A stretch of 64,000 nucleotides of DNA. It comes from Bog-756 sp963769905 (lineage in GTDB: Bacteria; Actinomycetota; Acidimicrobiia; Acidimicrobiales; RAAP-2). Shown one piece after another: positions 9,934 to 18,587 of the stretch. The stretch lies in contig CAVYNG010000001.1 in the NCBI GenBank assembly GCA_963769905.1, positions 62,001-126,000 of the forward strand, written 5' to 3'. Each line of letters starts with the position of its first letter. Position 1 is the stretch's first letter. The translations under genes and the position numbers were made by a program. The notes beneath the pieces were generated by a model that worked only from the letters and a program-made list of their open reading frames with translations, was not told the origin of the DNA and searched no databases.

Positions 9934-9974
9934 GAGGGCCCCGTGGGGCCGAGGGCCCCGTGGGGCCGAGGGCC
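9934..9974. repeat. Tandem 17-bp GC palindromic repeat
   Basis: Two perfect head-to-tail copies of gagggccccgtggggcc (9934-9950, 9951-9967) and a third partial copy. Each contains the inverted repeat GGCCCC-GT-GGGGCC. They lie after the stop of the flippase-like gene (10015) and just upstream of the rpiB -10 box, so they could end that transcript or affect rpiB. No T-tract is seen. Confidence 0.6.
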
Positions 9975-10014
9975 GACCGCCGCACGGGCTGGCGTCACCG
10001 TTGCCGCATCACGT

Positions 10015-11127
10015 TCAGGTCGGCGAGGGCGAGACCGAGCCGTGCTCCGTCTCGCCGAAGCGATGACGGAAGGCGCCGTAGGCGAAGGGTCCGGCGATCA
10101 TCGGGAGCCAATAGGAGGCGAGCCGGTAGGCGAGGGTCGCGAGAACCGCTTGCCCGGCGCTCAGCCCGGAGGCGATCAGCAACCCGGTGAGGCTGGCCTC
10201 GACGATCCCCAGCCCACCCGGCGTGAGCGGCAGGAGGCCGATTACGCCGGCCACCGCATAGGAGAGCAGGATGACCGAGGGCCTCGGGTGGCTGCCGACC
10301 GCGAACACACAGAAGAGCAGACACAGGTAGTCGAGGCTGAGCCGGCCCGCGGAGAGCAGCGTCGCCTCGGGCCAGCGCTGCCCGAGCACGGAGCGGATCA
10401 GATCGCGCTGTTCGATCAGCCGCTCGGGGAGACCGGTCAGCGGCGACCGCTTGCGCAGGAAGCGGTTGTGGAGCGTCTGGAAGGTGCGGCCCGCGACCGA
10501 GAGCGGTCCGTCGGTCACCAGCACCAGTGCTCCGAACGCGACGAAGAGGACGAAGCCGATCGCGCCGATGAACGCCGCGGTGGCGAGCCCGCGGTTGACC
10601 GGCGCCCCGAACAGCACCACCGGCAGCGTGAAGACCGGAAGGGCGAGCAGTCCCCCCACGCCGAGGAACGAGAAGGCGGTCAAGCCGCCCACCGCGTCGC
10701 CGGTGTCCATCCCGGCGCGCGAGAGCATGCGGAACTGCACGGCGGCGCCCGCGGCCTGACCCCCCGGGACGATGAGCGAGATGGCGTTGCCGGCGAGCTG
10801 TGCGGTGACCACCGAGAACCAGGCCTTGGTGCGCAGCGCGATCCTCTGGAGCGCGAACGTGCACACGAAGTGGCCTGCCTCGGCCAAGACCGCGGGAACG
10901 AACCAGAGAAGACTCAGCCGGTGCAGTTGGGACGCCGAAGAGAAGACGGCGACGACGCTCGGGGCCACCAGGTAGAGCACGATCCCGGAAACCCCGATGT
11001 AGATGGAGCGCTTGACGACCGATTTCCACCGGAACGGCCGGTGCTGCTGCTCTTCGAACTGCTCCTCGAAGGAGCGGGTCCGCGGCTTCTCTCCCGGTTC
11101 GTCCGTCAACCGATCACTTCCCGACAC
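10015..11127 (-). CDS. Lysylphosphatidylglycerol synthase-like / flippase-like membrane protein
   Basis: 370 residues, a charged cytoplasmic N-terminus (FEEQFEEQQHRPFRWKSV) and about eight membrane helices. Typical features of the UPF0104/LPG_synthase_TM family: NAISLIVPGGQAAGAAVQF in the middle and LLPLTPGGLGIVEASL near the end. The family includes the flippase half of MprF and lipid or polyprenol-linked flippase candidates; there is no C-terminal aminoacyl-transferase domain. Substrate unknown. GTG start, 33 bases after the upstream hydrolase. Confidence 0.8.
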   Translation of the reverse strand: MSGSDRLTDEPGEKPRTRSFEEQFEEQQHRPFRWKSVVKRSIYIGVSGIVLYLVAPSVVAVFSSASQLHRLSLLWFVPAVLAEAGHFVCTFALQRIALRTKAWFSVVTAQLAGNAISLIVPGGQAAGAAVQFRMLSRAGMDTGDAVGGLTAFSFLGVGGLLALPVFTLPVVLFGAPVNRGLATAAFIGAIGFVLFVAFGALVLVTDGPLSVAGRTFQTLHNRFLRKRSPLTGLPERLIEQRDLIRSVLGQRWPEATLLSAGRLSLDYLCLLFCVFAVGSHPRPSVILLSYAVAGVIGLLPLTPGGLGIVEASLTGLLIASGLSAGQAVLATLAYRLASYWLPMIAGPFAYGAFRHRFGETEHGSVSPSPT

Positions 11128-11160
11128 GGTCGCGCACGTCGGTCGTCGGATTCGCTGCGA

Positions 11161-12288
11161 TCAAGCTCCGAGCGCTGCTGCTGCTGCGGCGAGCATGATG
11201 CTCCCACCACGCAGGTCGCCCTCGAGCCCCGCCTCCATCTTGTTCATCACGTAGCAGACCGTGAGACCGAGGTCCTGGTCCATGACGATCAGCGAGCCGC
11301 CGTAGCCGCCCCAGTAGCACGCTCGCGGACCGATGGGCATCATCTCGGTGCTCAGACCGTAGCCCATGCCGAAGCGGACCGGCATGGTGAGGACGAGATC
11401 ACGACCCTCGTGCTGTTGGTCGAAGACCGCATCGCACCCTTTTTCGGAGAGGAGGCGGACGCCCCGTGCCTCGCCACGCCCCGCGACGATGGACTGGATG
11501 GCCGCAACCGAGCGCGCGTTGCCTTGCCCGTTCGCCGCGGGGATCTCCGCCCTCCTCCACCATTCGTTCCACGACGCGCGTGCGTCGAGTGGTGGGTTGG
11601 TGAAGACCCGGAGGACGAGCTTCGAGGGCCGGATGTCGGGGTCGAAGGGTGGCGGCGGGATCACCGGCGCGACCCGCGCGTCCTCGGAGGGCGCCAGGCC
11701 GATGTGGAAGTCGGCCCCGAGGGGCTCGGCCACCTCCCTCGCGAACCACTGTCCGATCGTCGTACCGGTGATCCGGCGTATCACCTCGCCGACCAAGTAC
11801 CCCTGGGTGACGGCGTGGTACCCCGACGCAGTACCCGGCTCCCACCAGGGCTCCTGCGCGGCGAGGTAGGAGGTGCAGCGATCCCAGTCGGCGAGCTCCT
11901 CGACGTCCAGGTGCTCGGTCCACCCCGGGAGACCGGCGGTGTGGCTCATCAGGTGACGGACTTCGATGGCCTCCTTCCCTGCCGCCGCGAACTCCGGCCA
12001 GTACTTGGAAACGGGGGCGTAGAAGTCGAGCTCGCCACGGTCGGCGAGCATCAGCGCACAGAGGAAGGTCATCGTCTTGGTCGTGGACCAGACGTTGATG
12101 ATCGTGTCCCGCTCCCAAGGAATGGCGCGGGCCTCGTCGGTGAACCCGCCCCAGATGTCGACCACCGGCTCTCCCCGCAGGTAGACGGCGACCGACGCGC
12201 CGACGTCGGTCCCCGCGTCGAGGCTCGACGCGAGTGTCGCTGCCACCGTGTCGAACTGCTCGTCCCAGGTGCCCTGGATGTCGGCCAT
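11161..12288 (-). CDS. Serine hydrolase, beta-lactamase/EstB family
   Basis: Class C beta-lactamase-fold hydrolase, probably an esterase, 375 residues. The nucleophile motif S-x-x-K is STTK (INVWSTTKTMTFL) and the tyrosine motif is YHAV (GTASGYHAVTQGYLVGEVI). The GGYGGSLI segment near the end may replace the third motif. No signal peptide, so cytoplasmic. The ATG at 12288 is fixed by AGGAGG six bases upstream. Divergent from greA. Substrate not predictable. Confidence 0.85.
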   Translation of the reverse strand: MADIQGTWDEQFDTVAATLASSLDAGTDVGASVAVYLRGEPVVDIWGGFTDEARAIPWERDTIINVWSTTKTMTFLCALMLADRGELDFYAPVSKYWPEFAAAGKEAIEVRHLMSHTAGLPGWTEHLDVEELADWDRCTSYLAAQEPWWEPGTASGYHAVTQGYLVGEVIRRITGTTIGQWFAREVAEPLGADFHIGLAPSEDARVAPVIPPPPFDPDIRPSKLVLRVFTNPPLDARASWNEWWRRAEIPAANGQGNARSVAAIQSIVAGRGEARGVRLLSEKGCDAVFDQQHEGRDLVLTMPVRFGMGYGLSTEMMPIGPRACYWGGYGGSLIVMDQDLGLTVCYVMNKMEAGLEGDLRGGSIMLAAAAAALGA

Positions 12289-12410
12289 CCCCAACCTCCT
12301 CGTCACGCGCTGCCCGCGATCTTTCCACGCGGCCTCCGCACTCGGCGCGCCGGCGGCCGAAGGGCCGCTCGCGCCGGCTCCGGGCGGCACCGGGTGCGGG
12401 CCCGAGCCGT

Positions 12411-12416
12411 TAGCCT
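12411..12416 (+). promoter_or_regulatory. -10 box of greA
   Basis: TAGCCT, eight bases before the greA GTG, with no Shine-Dalgarno sequence between. It fits a leaderless or near-leaderless start, in the 136-bp region diverging from the hydrolase gene. Confidence 0.5.
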
Positions 12417-12424
12417 GGTACGCC

Positions 12425-12907
12425 GTGAGCGAGACCTCGAGCTCCCATCTGACACGTGACACCTACGAGCGGCTGCAGGCCGAGCTCGAAGACCTGACCA
12501 CTCGCGGCCGGGTCGAGATCGCGTCGGCCATCGAATCGGCGCGGGCGCTCGGCGACCTCTCGGAGAACGGCGACTACCACGCGGCGAAGGACGCCCAGGG
12601 GAAGATGGAGTCGAGGATCCGCCAGCTCCAGGCGCTGCTCAAGTCGGCCACGGTCGTCGAGGGCGAGGCGGGCGACGGGACGATCCGTCCGGGCGCGGTG
12701 GTCACCCTCCGCTACGAGGGGGACCCCGAAGACGAGACGACCGACTTCTTCGTCGGCTCGATCGAGGAGCGCCGCGACGACCTCACCGTGGTGTCGCCAG
12801 GCTCGCCGCTCGGGCTGGCGCTCGAGGGCCAGGCGGTCGGCGACGTGGTCGAGTACGCCGCGCCCGGGGGGACCCTCCGGGTCGAGATCGTCGAGATCAC
12901 GGGGTGA
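12425..12907 (+). CDS. greA: Transcription elongation factor GreA
   Basis: Rescues backtracked RNA polymerase by stimulating transcript cleavage. 160 residues: N-terminal coiled coil (YERLQAELEDLTTRGRVEIA, with acidic tip ALGDLSENGDYHAAKDAQG) and C-terminal FKBP-like domain (GSPLGLALEGQAVGDVVEYAAPGG). The GTG at 12425 gives VSETSSSHLTRDTYERL, matching the family N-terminus; upstream in-frame codons have no homologous content. Four bases separate it from leuC. Confidence 0.95.
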   Translation: MSETSSSHLTRDTYERLQAELEDLTTRGRVEIASAIESARALGDLSENGDYHAAKDAQGKMESRIRQLQALLKSATVVEGEAGDGTIRPGAVVTLRYEGDPEDETTDFFVGSIEERRDDLTVVSPGSPLGLALEGQAVGDVVEYAAPGGTLRVEIVEITG

Positions 12908-12911
12908 GCCG

Positions 12912-14324
12912 ATGAGCGAGCCTCCGCGCACCCTCTCCGAGAAGGTCTGGGACCGCCACGTCGTCCACCGGGGAGCCGACGGCGAACCCGACGTCCTCTT
13001 CATCGACCTCCATCTCATCCACGAAGTGACCTCACCGCAGGCCTTCGACGGCCTGCGCATGGAGGGCCGTCCCGTCCACCGGCCCGACCTCACCGTGGCG
13101 ACCGCCGACCACAACGTGCCGACCGCGGACATCGACAAACCGGTCGCGGACCCCATCTCTGCGAAGCAGCTCGACGTGCTCGCCGCGAACTGCGCCGAGT
13201 TCGGCATCACCTGCTACCCCATGGGCGACGCGAACCAGGGCATCGTCCACATCATCGGCCCGGAACAAGGCCTCTCGCAGCCCGGCATGACCGTCGTCTG
13301 CGGGGACAGCCACACCTCGACCCACGGCGCGTTCGGCGCGCTCGCCTTCGGCATCGGCACGAGCGAGGTCGAACACGTCCTCGCCACCCAGACCCTCCCC
13401 CAGACGCGGCCCGCGACGATGGCCGTCGACGTCGAGGGTGAGCTGCCCGATGGGGTCACCGCCAAAGACCTGGTCCTCGCGGTCATCGGGACCATCGGGA
13501 CCGGTGGCGGCAGCGGGCACGTCATCGAGTACCGGGGTTCGGCAGTCCGCGCGCTCTCGATGGAAGGCCGGATGACCGTCTGCAACATGTCGATCGAGGC
13601 AGGTGCCCGGGCGGGGATGGTCGCGCCCGACGACATCACCTTCGCCTATCTGGAGGGCCGCGACCACGCGCCGAAGGGCTCCGCGTGGGACGAGGCACTC
13701 GCGACGTGGAGGTCGCTCCCGACCGACGACGGTGCGACGTTCAACCGACAGGTGTCCCTCGATGCGGCGTCGCTCGCGCCCTACGTCACCTGGGGCACCA
13801 ATCCCGCACAGGTCGCACGGATCGACGGCGCGGTTCCCGCCGTCGACTCCTTCGACGACCCGGCCGAGCGCGAAGCGGCCGCCCGGGCGCTCGATTACAT
13901 GGGCCTCAGAGCGGGCACACCTCTGCGCGACATCGCGGTCGACACGGTGTTCATCGGTTCGTGCACCAACGCTCGGATCGAGGACCTGCGTTCGGCGGCA
14001 AGCGTGCTCGAAGGGCGGCGGATCCGCCCGGGGCTCCGCGCGCTGGTCGTCCCTGGCTCGCACCGGGTGAAGGCGCAGGCCGAGTCCGAGGGTCTCGATG
14101 CGGTGTTCACCTCGGCAGGCTTCGACTGGCGCGAGCCCGGCTGCTCCATGTGCCTCGCGATGAACCCCGACAAGCTCTCGCCGGGCGAGCGGGCGGCCTC
14201 GACCTCCAACCGGAACTTCGAAGGGCGCCAGGGTCGCGGCGGGCGCACTCACCTGGTGTCCCCGGCGGTGGCCGCCGCGACCGCCGTCGCCGGCCGGATC
14301 GCCGACCCTGCGGAGCTGGACTGA
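12912..14324 (+). CDS. leuC: 3-isopropylmalate dehydratase large subunit
   Basis: Aconitase-family subunit carrying the [4Fe-4S] cluster; with LeuD it isomerises 2- to 3-isopropylmalate in leucine synthesis. 470 residues. Cluster cysteines are in FIGSCTNARIEDLR and EPGCSMCLAMNPD; VVCGDSHTSTHGAFGALAFG and NRNFEGRQGRGGRTHL are further signatures. It follows greA by four bases and overlaps leuD by one (TGATG). Confidence 0.98.
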   Translation: MSEPPRTLSEKVWDRHVVHRGADGEPDVLFIDLHLIHEVTSPQAFDGLRMEGRPVHRPDLTVATADHNVPTADIDKPVADPISAKQLDVLAANCAEFGITCYPMGDANQGIVHIIGPEQGLSQPGMTVVCGDSHTSTHGAFGALAFGIGTSEVEHVLATQTLPQTRPATMAVDVEGELPDGVTAKDLVLAVIGTIGTGGGSGHVIEYRGSAVRALSMEGRMTVCNMSIEAGARAGMVAPDDITFAYLEGRDHAPKGSAWDEALATWRSLPTDDGATFNRQVSLDAASLAPYVTWGTNPAQVARIDGAVPAVDSFDDPAEREAAARALDYMGLRAGTPLRDIAVDTVFIGSCTNARIEDLRSAASVLEGRRIRPGLRALVVPGSHRVKAQAESEGLDAVFTSAGFDWREPGCSMCLAMNPDKLSPGERAASTSNRNFEGRQGRGGRTHLVSPAVAAATAVAGRIADPAELD

Positions 14325-14918
14325 TGCGGGCGGTCCGGGTCGTGACCGGCCGAGCGGTCCCGCTCGACCGGTCCGACGTCGACACCGACCAGATCATCCC
14401 CTCGGACTGGCTGAAACGGGTCGAGCGCACCGGCTTCGGGGCGGGGCTCTTCGCGGAATGGCGCGACGATCGCGACTTCGTGCTCAACGATCCGGTCTAC
14501 GCCGGGGCGTCCATCCTCGTCGCCGGACCCAACTTCGGTATCGGCTCCTCGCGGGAGCACGCGGTCTGGGCGCTGCAGGACTACGGGTTCGAGGCGGTCG
14601 TCTCGCCGCGGTTCGCGGACATCTTCCGCTCCAACTGCACGAAGACCGGGCTGGTGCCGGTGGAGGTCGACCCGACGACGGGCCGCGCGCTCCTCGACGC
14701 CGTGCAGGCCGATCCCGCGCTCGAGCTCACCGTGGACGTGGAGCGGGCGACGATCGAGGCGCCCGCGGCCGGCATCGACTCGTCCTTCCCTCCTCGACGA
14801 GTTCACCCGGACCCGCCTGCTCAACGGCTGGGACGACATCGGGCTCACTCTCCGCTTCGAGGACGAGATCCGGGCGTACGAGTCCGCGCGTCCGGCCTGG
14901 CTGCCGACGACCCGCTGA
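14324..14918 (+). pseudogene. leuD: 3-isopropylmalate dehydratase small subunit, 1-nt frameshift
   Basis: Swivel-domain partner of LeuC. The first 155 or so residues read normally (VDTDQIIPSDWLKRVERTGFG; NFGIGSSREHAVWALQDYGFEAV; FRSNCTKTGL). Near 14792 (TTC CCT c CTC GAC GAG) one extra C shifts the frame; skipping it restores the expected ending, FPLDEFTRTRLLNGWDDIGL, and the stop at 14916-14918, for about 197 residues, the family length. As given, translation runs on in the wrong frame to 15178. A sequencing error is as likely as a real mutation, because the rest of the leucine genes look intact. Confidence 0.88.
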
Positions 14919-15462
14919 GCGCCTCTAGGGCGTCCGTCCCGCCCGCGGCCCGGCCTCTGCGGCGTGCCCGCCGGGTCCCCGGCGCCGACTACCACGAGGG
15001 GCAGGGGGGCAGCCAGCGTCGGGGGACCCGGTGGATGATGAACCGCGAACTAGGCGCTCCGTTCGCAGCTGCGATCTCGAGACCAGGACGAAACCGACCG
15101 ATCGGTGAACGGTTCGGTCACCACGCGAGAAAGTACACGACGGTTTGTCGGACAGGAGGGATCCGCGCCGAGATCTGACCGCCCGGCGCACTGCGACTTC
15201 GAACACACCGTTGCCGCTCCCCTCCCCATGCCCGCCAGCTCGCGGATCTGATCTGTGGCCCGCTCGCGATCCGCCACCTTCCGCCGAACCCTGGGCGCGG
15301 GCCTCCTAGTGCAGACGTCATGCTACGACGGGCCGACCACCAGGTCAATCGTCCGTTTGGGCGCTTCTTCCCGACCGGGGTCTGACCTCGAATCACCGAT
15401 TTCGCCTCTCGGAGCAGGCGGTTTCATGGCTCCGTCAGCTTCGGAGAACACAATGTGGCCAT
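14919..15462. other. Intergenic stretch, no gene recognised
   Basis: About 540 bases between leuD and the cytochrome-like gene. Open frames here have no recognisable content. No tRNA or clear terminator is visible. The last 25 bases hold a possible -10 (CACAAT, eight bases before the next ATG). Confidence 0.5.
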
Positions 15463-16152
15463 ATGTCCGATATTCCCGTGCAGAAGCGCCGCACCCACCG
15501 GGCAACATCGGTCGGCACCGATTCGGACGTTCTACGTGTCGCCGACTCGGAGGGCGTCCCCGATCGAGGGACCGAGTCCAACGCGCGACTCACCGGTCTC
15601 GCGGCCGCGGTCTTGCTCGTCCTGTTGGCAGCCGAGGGCGCCACGCTGCTCAAGATTCACCGGCTGCTCACGCCGCATATCTTCATCGGGATGCTGCTCG
15701 TCCCTCCCGTCCTGTTGAAGACGGGGAGCACCGGATGGCGGATCGCGCGCTACTACCTCGGCGCGCCGGCCTACCGGCGGCGGGGAGCGCCGCCCCTCGC
15801 ACTTCGGCTCCTCGGTCCGGTCGTGGTCGTCACCACTCTGGTGGTGTTTGCTTCGGGGATCGCGCTCCTCTTCGTCCCTCGCTCCGAACGGGCCCAGATG
15901 CTCTTCGTGCACAAGGTGAGCTTCGTGCTGTGGTTCGGGGCGATGACACTCCATGTGCTTGCCCATCTGCTCGACACCGCACGCCTCGCGCCGGCCGACT
16001 TCGTCGCCGCCACGCGCCACCAGGTACGCGGCGCCGGTGCGCGGCTCTGGGTGATCGCCGCGAGTCTGGTTCTCGGGGTCGTGCTCGGTATCGTGATACT
16101 CCCGGAGGTGTCCACCTGGCTGACGAGCGGTGGGATGACCGGGGGAGGTTGA
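15463..16152 (+). CDS. Cytochrome b561/DUF4405-like membrane protein
   Basis: 229 residues with about five membrane helices (roughly 43-63, 69-86, 116-137, 149-170, 194-213). Histidines H66 and H72 at helix 2 and H150, H164 and H168 in helix 4 are placed like haem ligands of di-haem b-type membrane cytochromes, so I suggest a quinol/ferredoxin-linked electron carrier; haem binding is inferred. It begins a plus-strand run continuing through a two-component system, an ApbE and electron-transfer proteins. 34 bases before the response regulator. Confidence 0.6.
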   Translation: MSDIPVQKRRTHRATSVGTDSDVLRVADSEGVPDRGTESNARLTGLAAAVLLVLLAAEGATLLKIHRLLTPHIFIGMLLVPPVLLKTGSTGWRIARYYLGAPAYRRRGAPPLALRLLGPVVVVTTLVVFASGIALLFVPRSERAQMLFVHKVSFVLWFGAMTLHVLAHLLDTARLAPADFVAATRHQVRGAGARLWVIAASLVLGVVLGIVILPEVSTWLTSGGMTGGG

Positions 16153-16186
16153 CCGCCGCGATGGGCAAGTTGGGCGCGATCGTGCG

Positions 16187-16855
16187 ATGAGGGTGCTGGT
16201 GGCCGAGGACGACCCCGGCCTGCGCTCGGTGCTCGAGCGCGGGCTGCGCGAGCAGGGTTACGTGGTCGATGCAGTACTTGACGGCAGCGATGCCCTCTCC
16301 TACCTCCGTTCCTACTCCTACGAGGTGGCGGTGCTCGACTGGCGAATGCCCCGCCAGAGCGGGATCGAGGTGGTCAAAGCGATGCGGGACCGAGGCGACC
16401 GCACACCGGTCCTCATGCTGACCGCCCGCGACGCGACCGAGGACCGGGTCGAAGGTTTGAACGAGGGAGCCGACGATTACCTGGTCAAGCCATTCTCCTT
16501 CGCCGAACTGGTGGCGAGGGTGGGCGCCCTGCAGCGGCGGCCGGCGCTGGCGGTCGATCCGAGGGTCACCTGCGGGGACATCACCTTCGATCCGTCGACG
16601 CGCCAGGTGACCTGCCGCGACGAGCCCGTCTTGCTCACCGCGATCGAGACCGGTCTCCTCGAGCTGCTCCTCCGGCGGGCGCCTGCGGTCGTGACCCGCC
16701 GCGTCATCGCCGTCCAGGTGTGGGACGACGAAGCGGACGCGGTCGGGTCGAACACCATCGACGTCCACGTCGGTCGGCTCCGCGCGAAGCTCGCCTCCGC
16801 GAACTCCCGTATCGAGACGGTGCGAGGAACGGGTTACCGGATGGTGGCGGGATGA
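16187..16855 (+). CDS. OmpR/PhoB-family response regulator
   Basis: 222 residues. Receiver domain with acidic pocket E7-D8-D9, phospho-acceptor D51 (VLDWRMP), T79 and K101 (DDYLVKPFS); then a winged-helix DNA-binding domain ending GSNTIDVHVGRLRAKL...IETVRGTGYRMV. The stop overlaps the kinase start (ATGA). It lies inside the redox gene block, which it probably controls. Confidence 0.93.
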   Translation: MRVLVAEDDPGLRSVLERGLREQGYVVDAVLDGSDALSYLRSYSYEVAVLDWRMPRQSGIEVVKAMRDRGDRTPVLMLTARDATEDRVEGLNEGADDYLVKPFSFAELVARVGALQRRPALAVDPRVTCGDITFDPSTRQVTCRDEPVLLTAIETGLLELLLRRAPAVVTRRVIAVQVWDDEADAVGSNTIDVHVGRLRAKLASANSRIETVRGTGYRMVAG

Positions 16856-18114
16856 GAGCTGGTGGGGGCACCAGGTGGGCACATGCGGCCAAGGTCGCGA
16901 CCGGCGCGACCGTCGTGGTCGCCGCGGTCGCCGTCGTCGTCGCGCTGGTGGTCAACCTCATGATCATCGACCATCTGGGAAGCGAGGTCGACGCCCGTCT
17001 CTCGGAGAGGCTGGCCGACGCATCGCGGCAGGTCTACCGCCCTTCGGGGGCGGCCACCGCGCCGGCCCACGGAGGTGATCTCGACGATGCGCCGGTCTTC
17101 GCCTGGAGAGTGCTGACCTCGGGCGCCACGATCCCCGAAGACGCTGCCTCGCCGCATCTACCCTCCCGTGTCTGGAGCACCGGCACCACCACGCTGCCGA
17201 TGGCCGGCAGCACCTTCCGGCTACGTGCGGAGCCGGCCCAAGGCGGATGGCTGGTGGCGGGCGAGAGCATCGCGAGGCTGGACCAGGTCCGCAACGAATT
17301 GCTCGTGGCGGAGGCCCTCCTCGGGGCCTTGCTGCTTCTCGTCACCTTCGCCGGTTCGTTCGTCGTCGGCCTGCGCGCTTCGGCACCCATCGAGGAGATC
17401 CGGAGGCGGCAGGCCGAATTCACCGCCGATGCCTCCCACGAGCTCCGCACTCCGCTCAGCGTCATCGAGGCCGAAGTCGAGCTTGCACTCAGCCGCGAGC
17501 GTGACGCCACCAGTTACCAGTCGACCCTGCGACGGATCTCCTCCGAGAGCGACCGGTTGCGTTCCATTGTCGAGAACCTCCTGTGGCTCGCCCGTGCGGA
17601 CGACGACCAGCGTGAGGACCGCGCCGATCGGACGGTCGACCTCGGTGCGCTCGGAGAGGCGTGCGCGGAGCGCTTCGCCGCGGTGGCGCGCACCGCGTCC
17701 GTGACCCTGGTCCACCACGTCGATGGACCGGGTGCCACCATCCGTGCGGACGCCGAGGCCGTCGACCGGTTGATCAGTGTCCTCCTCGACAACGCCTGCC
17801 GCTACGCGGGCAGCGGCGGCCGGGTCGAGATGGGAGTGACCCACGTCGAGGGACAGGTGACGCTCTTGGTCGAGGACTCCGGCCCCGGGATCCCCGAGGC
17901 CGAGCGCGAGTTGGTCCTGGACCGGTTCCACCGTGCCGACGAGCGACCCGGCGGGACCGGGCTCGGCCTGGCGATCGCCGACGCGGTCGTGCGCAACACC
18001 GGGGGGACGTGGTCGATCGGCCGTTCCGAGCTCGGCGGAGCGCGCATGGCAGTCACCTGGCGGGCCGTGGGGGTTCCTCCGCCGGCGCTCGTGCGCGAGC
18101 CGGTGCCGACCTGA
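16852..18114 (+). CDS. Sensor histidine kinase
   Basis: 420 residues: TM1 (about 16-38), an extracytoplasmic domain of some 115 residues, TM2 (about 153-174), then HisKA with phospho-acceptor H196 (FTADASHELRTPLSV) and an ATPase domain with N box (SVLLDNACRYAG), G1 (VEDSGPGIP) and G2 (RPGGTGLGLAIADAVV). Partner of the preceding regulator, with a 4-base overlap. The sensor domain has no recognised ligand fold. Position suggests it senses redox or electron-acceptor state; that is inference. Confidence 0.92.
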   Translation: MRAGGGTRWAHAAKVATGATVVVAAVAVVVALVVNLMIIDHLGSEVDARLSERLADASRQVYRPSGAATAPAHGGDLDDAPVFAWRVLTSGATIPEDAASPHLPSRVWSTGTTTLPMAGSTFRLRAEPAQGGWLVAGESIARLDQVRNELLVAEALLGALLLLVTFAGSFVVGLRASAPIEEIRRRQAEFTADASHELRTPLSVIEAEVELALSRERDATSYQSTLRRISSESDRLRSIVENLLWLARADDDQREDRADRTVDLGALGEACAERFAAVARTASVTLVHHVDGPGATIRADAEAVDRLISVLLDNACRYAGSGGRVEMGVTHVEGQVTLLVEDSGPGIPEAERELVLDRFHRADERPGGTGLGLAIADAVVRNTGGTWSIGRSELGGARMAVTWRAVGVPPPALVREPVPT

Positions 18115-18211
18115 GCCGCACTGCCGGTCGAAAGCCGCTTCTGACTGCCTGACCAGCTGATTTCTTCGGAATCTCTTACGAAGGCTTCATGTCGACGTCA
18201 GTTTCCGGTCG

Positions 18212-18217
18212 TACTCT
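18212..18217 (+). promoter_or_regulatory. -10 box of the SGAT-tail gene
   Basis: TACTCT followed by seven bases and the ATG at 18225, with no Shine-Dalgarno sequence. It suggests that the ApbE block has its own leaderless promoter downstream of the kinase and supports the internal ATG over the in-frame ATG at 18189. Confidence 0.55.
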
Positions 18218-18224
18218 CGATTCG

Positions 18225-18587
18225 ATGACCTCCCCGCAACGTCCTGGCGGTGCCCGGGCCGCCTCCCGATCCACAGGTTCCGACCAGACGCGCATGCGCA
18301 GGGCACGACTCGTCCGGGACGAGGCGCTCCAGAAGTCCCGGTCCATTACCAAGGGGATCGCTGTCGCATCAGTGGCCGCGGTCGCCACCTTCGCCGCCTA
18401 TGTGAGCCACGCCTTCCCCGGCCACTCCTCGACCCCTGCCGGCTCCTCCATCACCTCCACCCAGCCGAGCGGGAGCTCTGCGGGCGGTGCGGCCTCCGGA
18501 AGTGCGCAGTCCTCGGGGGTCGCACCTCCGGCTAACGCACCCACTTCCTCCAACAACCAGGCCCCGGTGGTCAGCGGCGCGACATGA
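18225..18587 (+). CDS. Small membrane-anchored protein ending in Ser-Gly-Ala-Thr (candidate FMN carrier)
   Basis: 120 residues: a basic N-terminus (RMRRARLVRDEALQKSR), one membrane helix (about 44-62), a Ser/Gly/Ala/Pro-rich linker, and a C-terminus that stops exactly at S117-G118-A119-T120. S/T-G-A-T is the core of the site where ApbE attaches FMN in NqrB/NqrC/RnfG and FMN_bind proteins, but no FMN_bind domain follows here. The apbE gene overlaps the stop codon (ATGA). I infer a flexible, minimal flavin-bearing tail outside the membrane. The usual Asp three residues before the Ser is absent (it is Pro114). An in-frame ATG at 18189 would add 12 residues. Confidence 0.65.
   Translation: MTSPQRPGGARAASRSTGSDQTRMRRARLVRDEALQKSRSITKGIAVASVAAVATFAAYVSHAFPGHSSTPAGSSITSTQPSGSSAGGAASGSAQSSGVAPPANAPTSSNNQAPVVSGAT

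Noticed and set aside
15118..15396. A 92-codon minus-strand frame in the leuD-cytochrome gap
   Set aside because: No start signal, no recognisable domain, Arg/Gly/Ser composition typical of random GC-rich frames.
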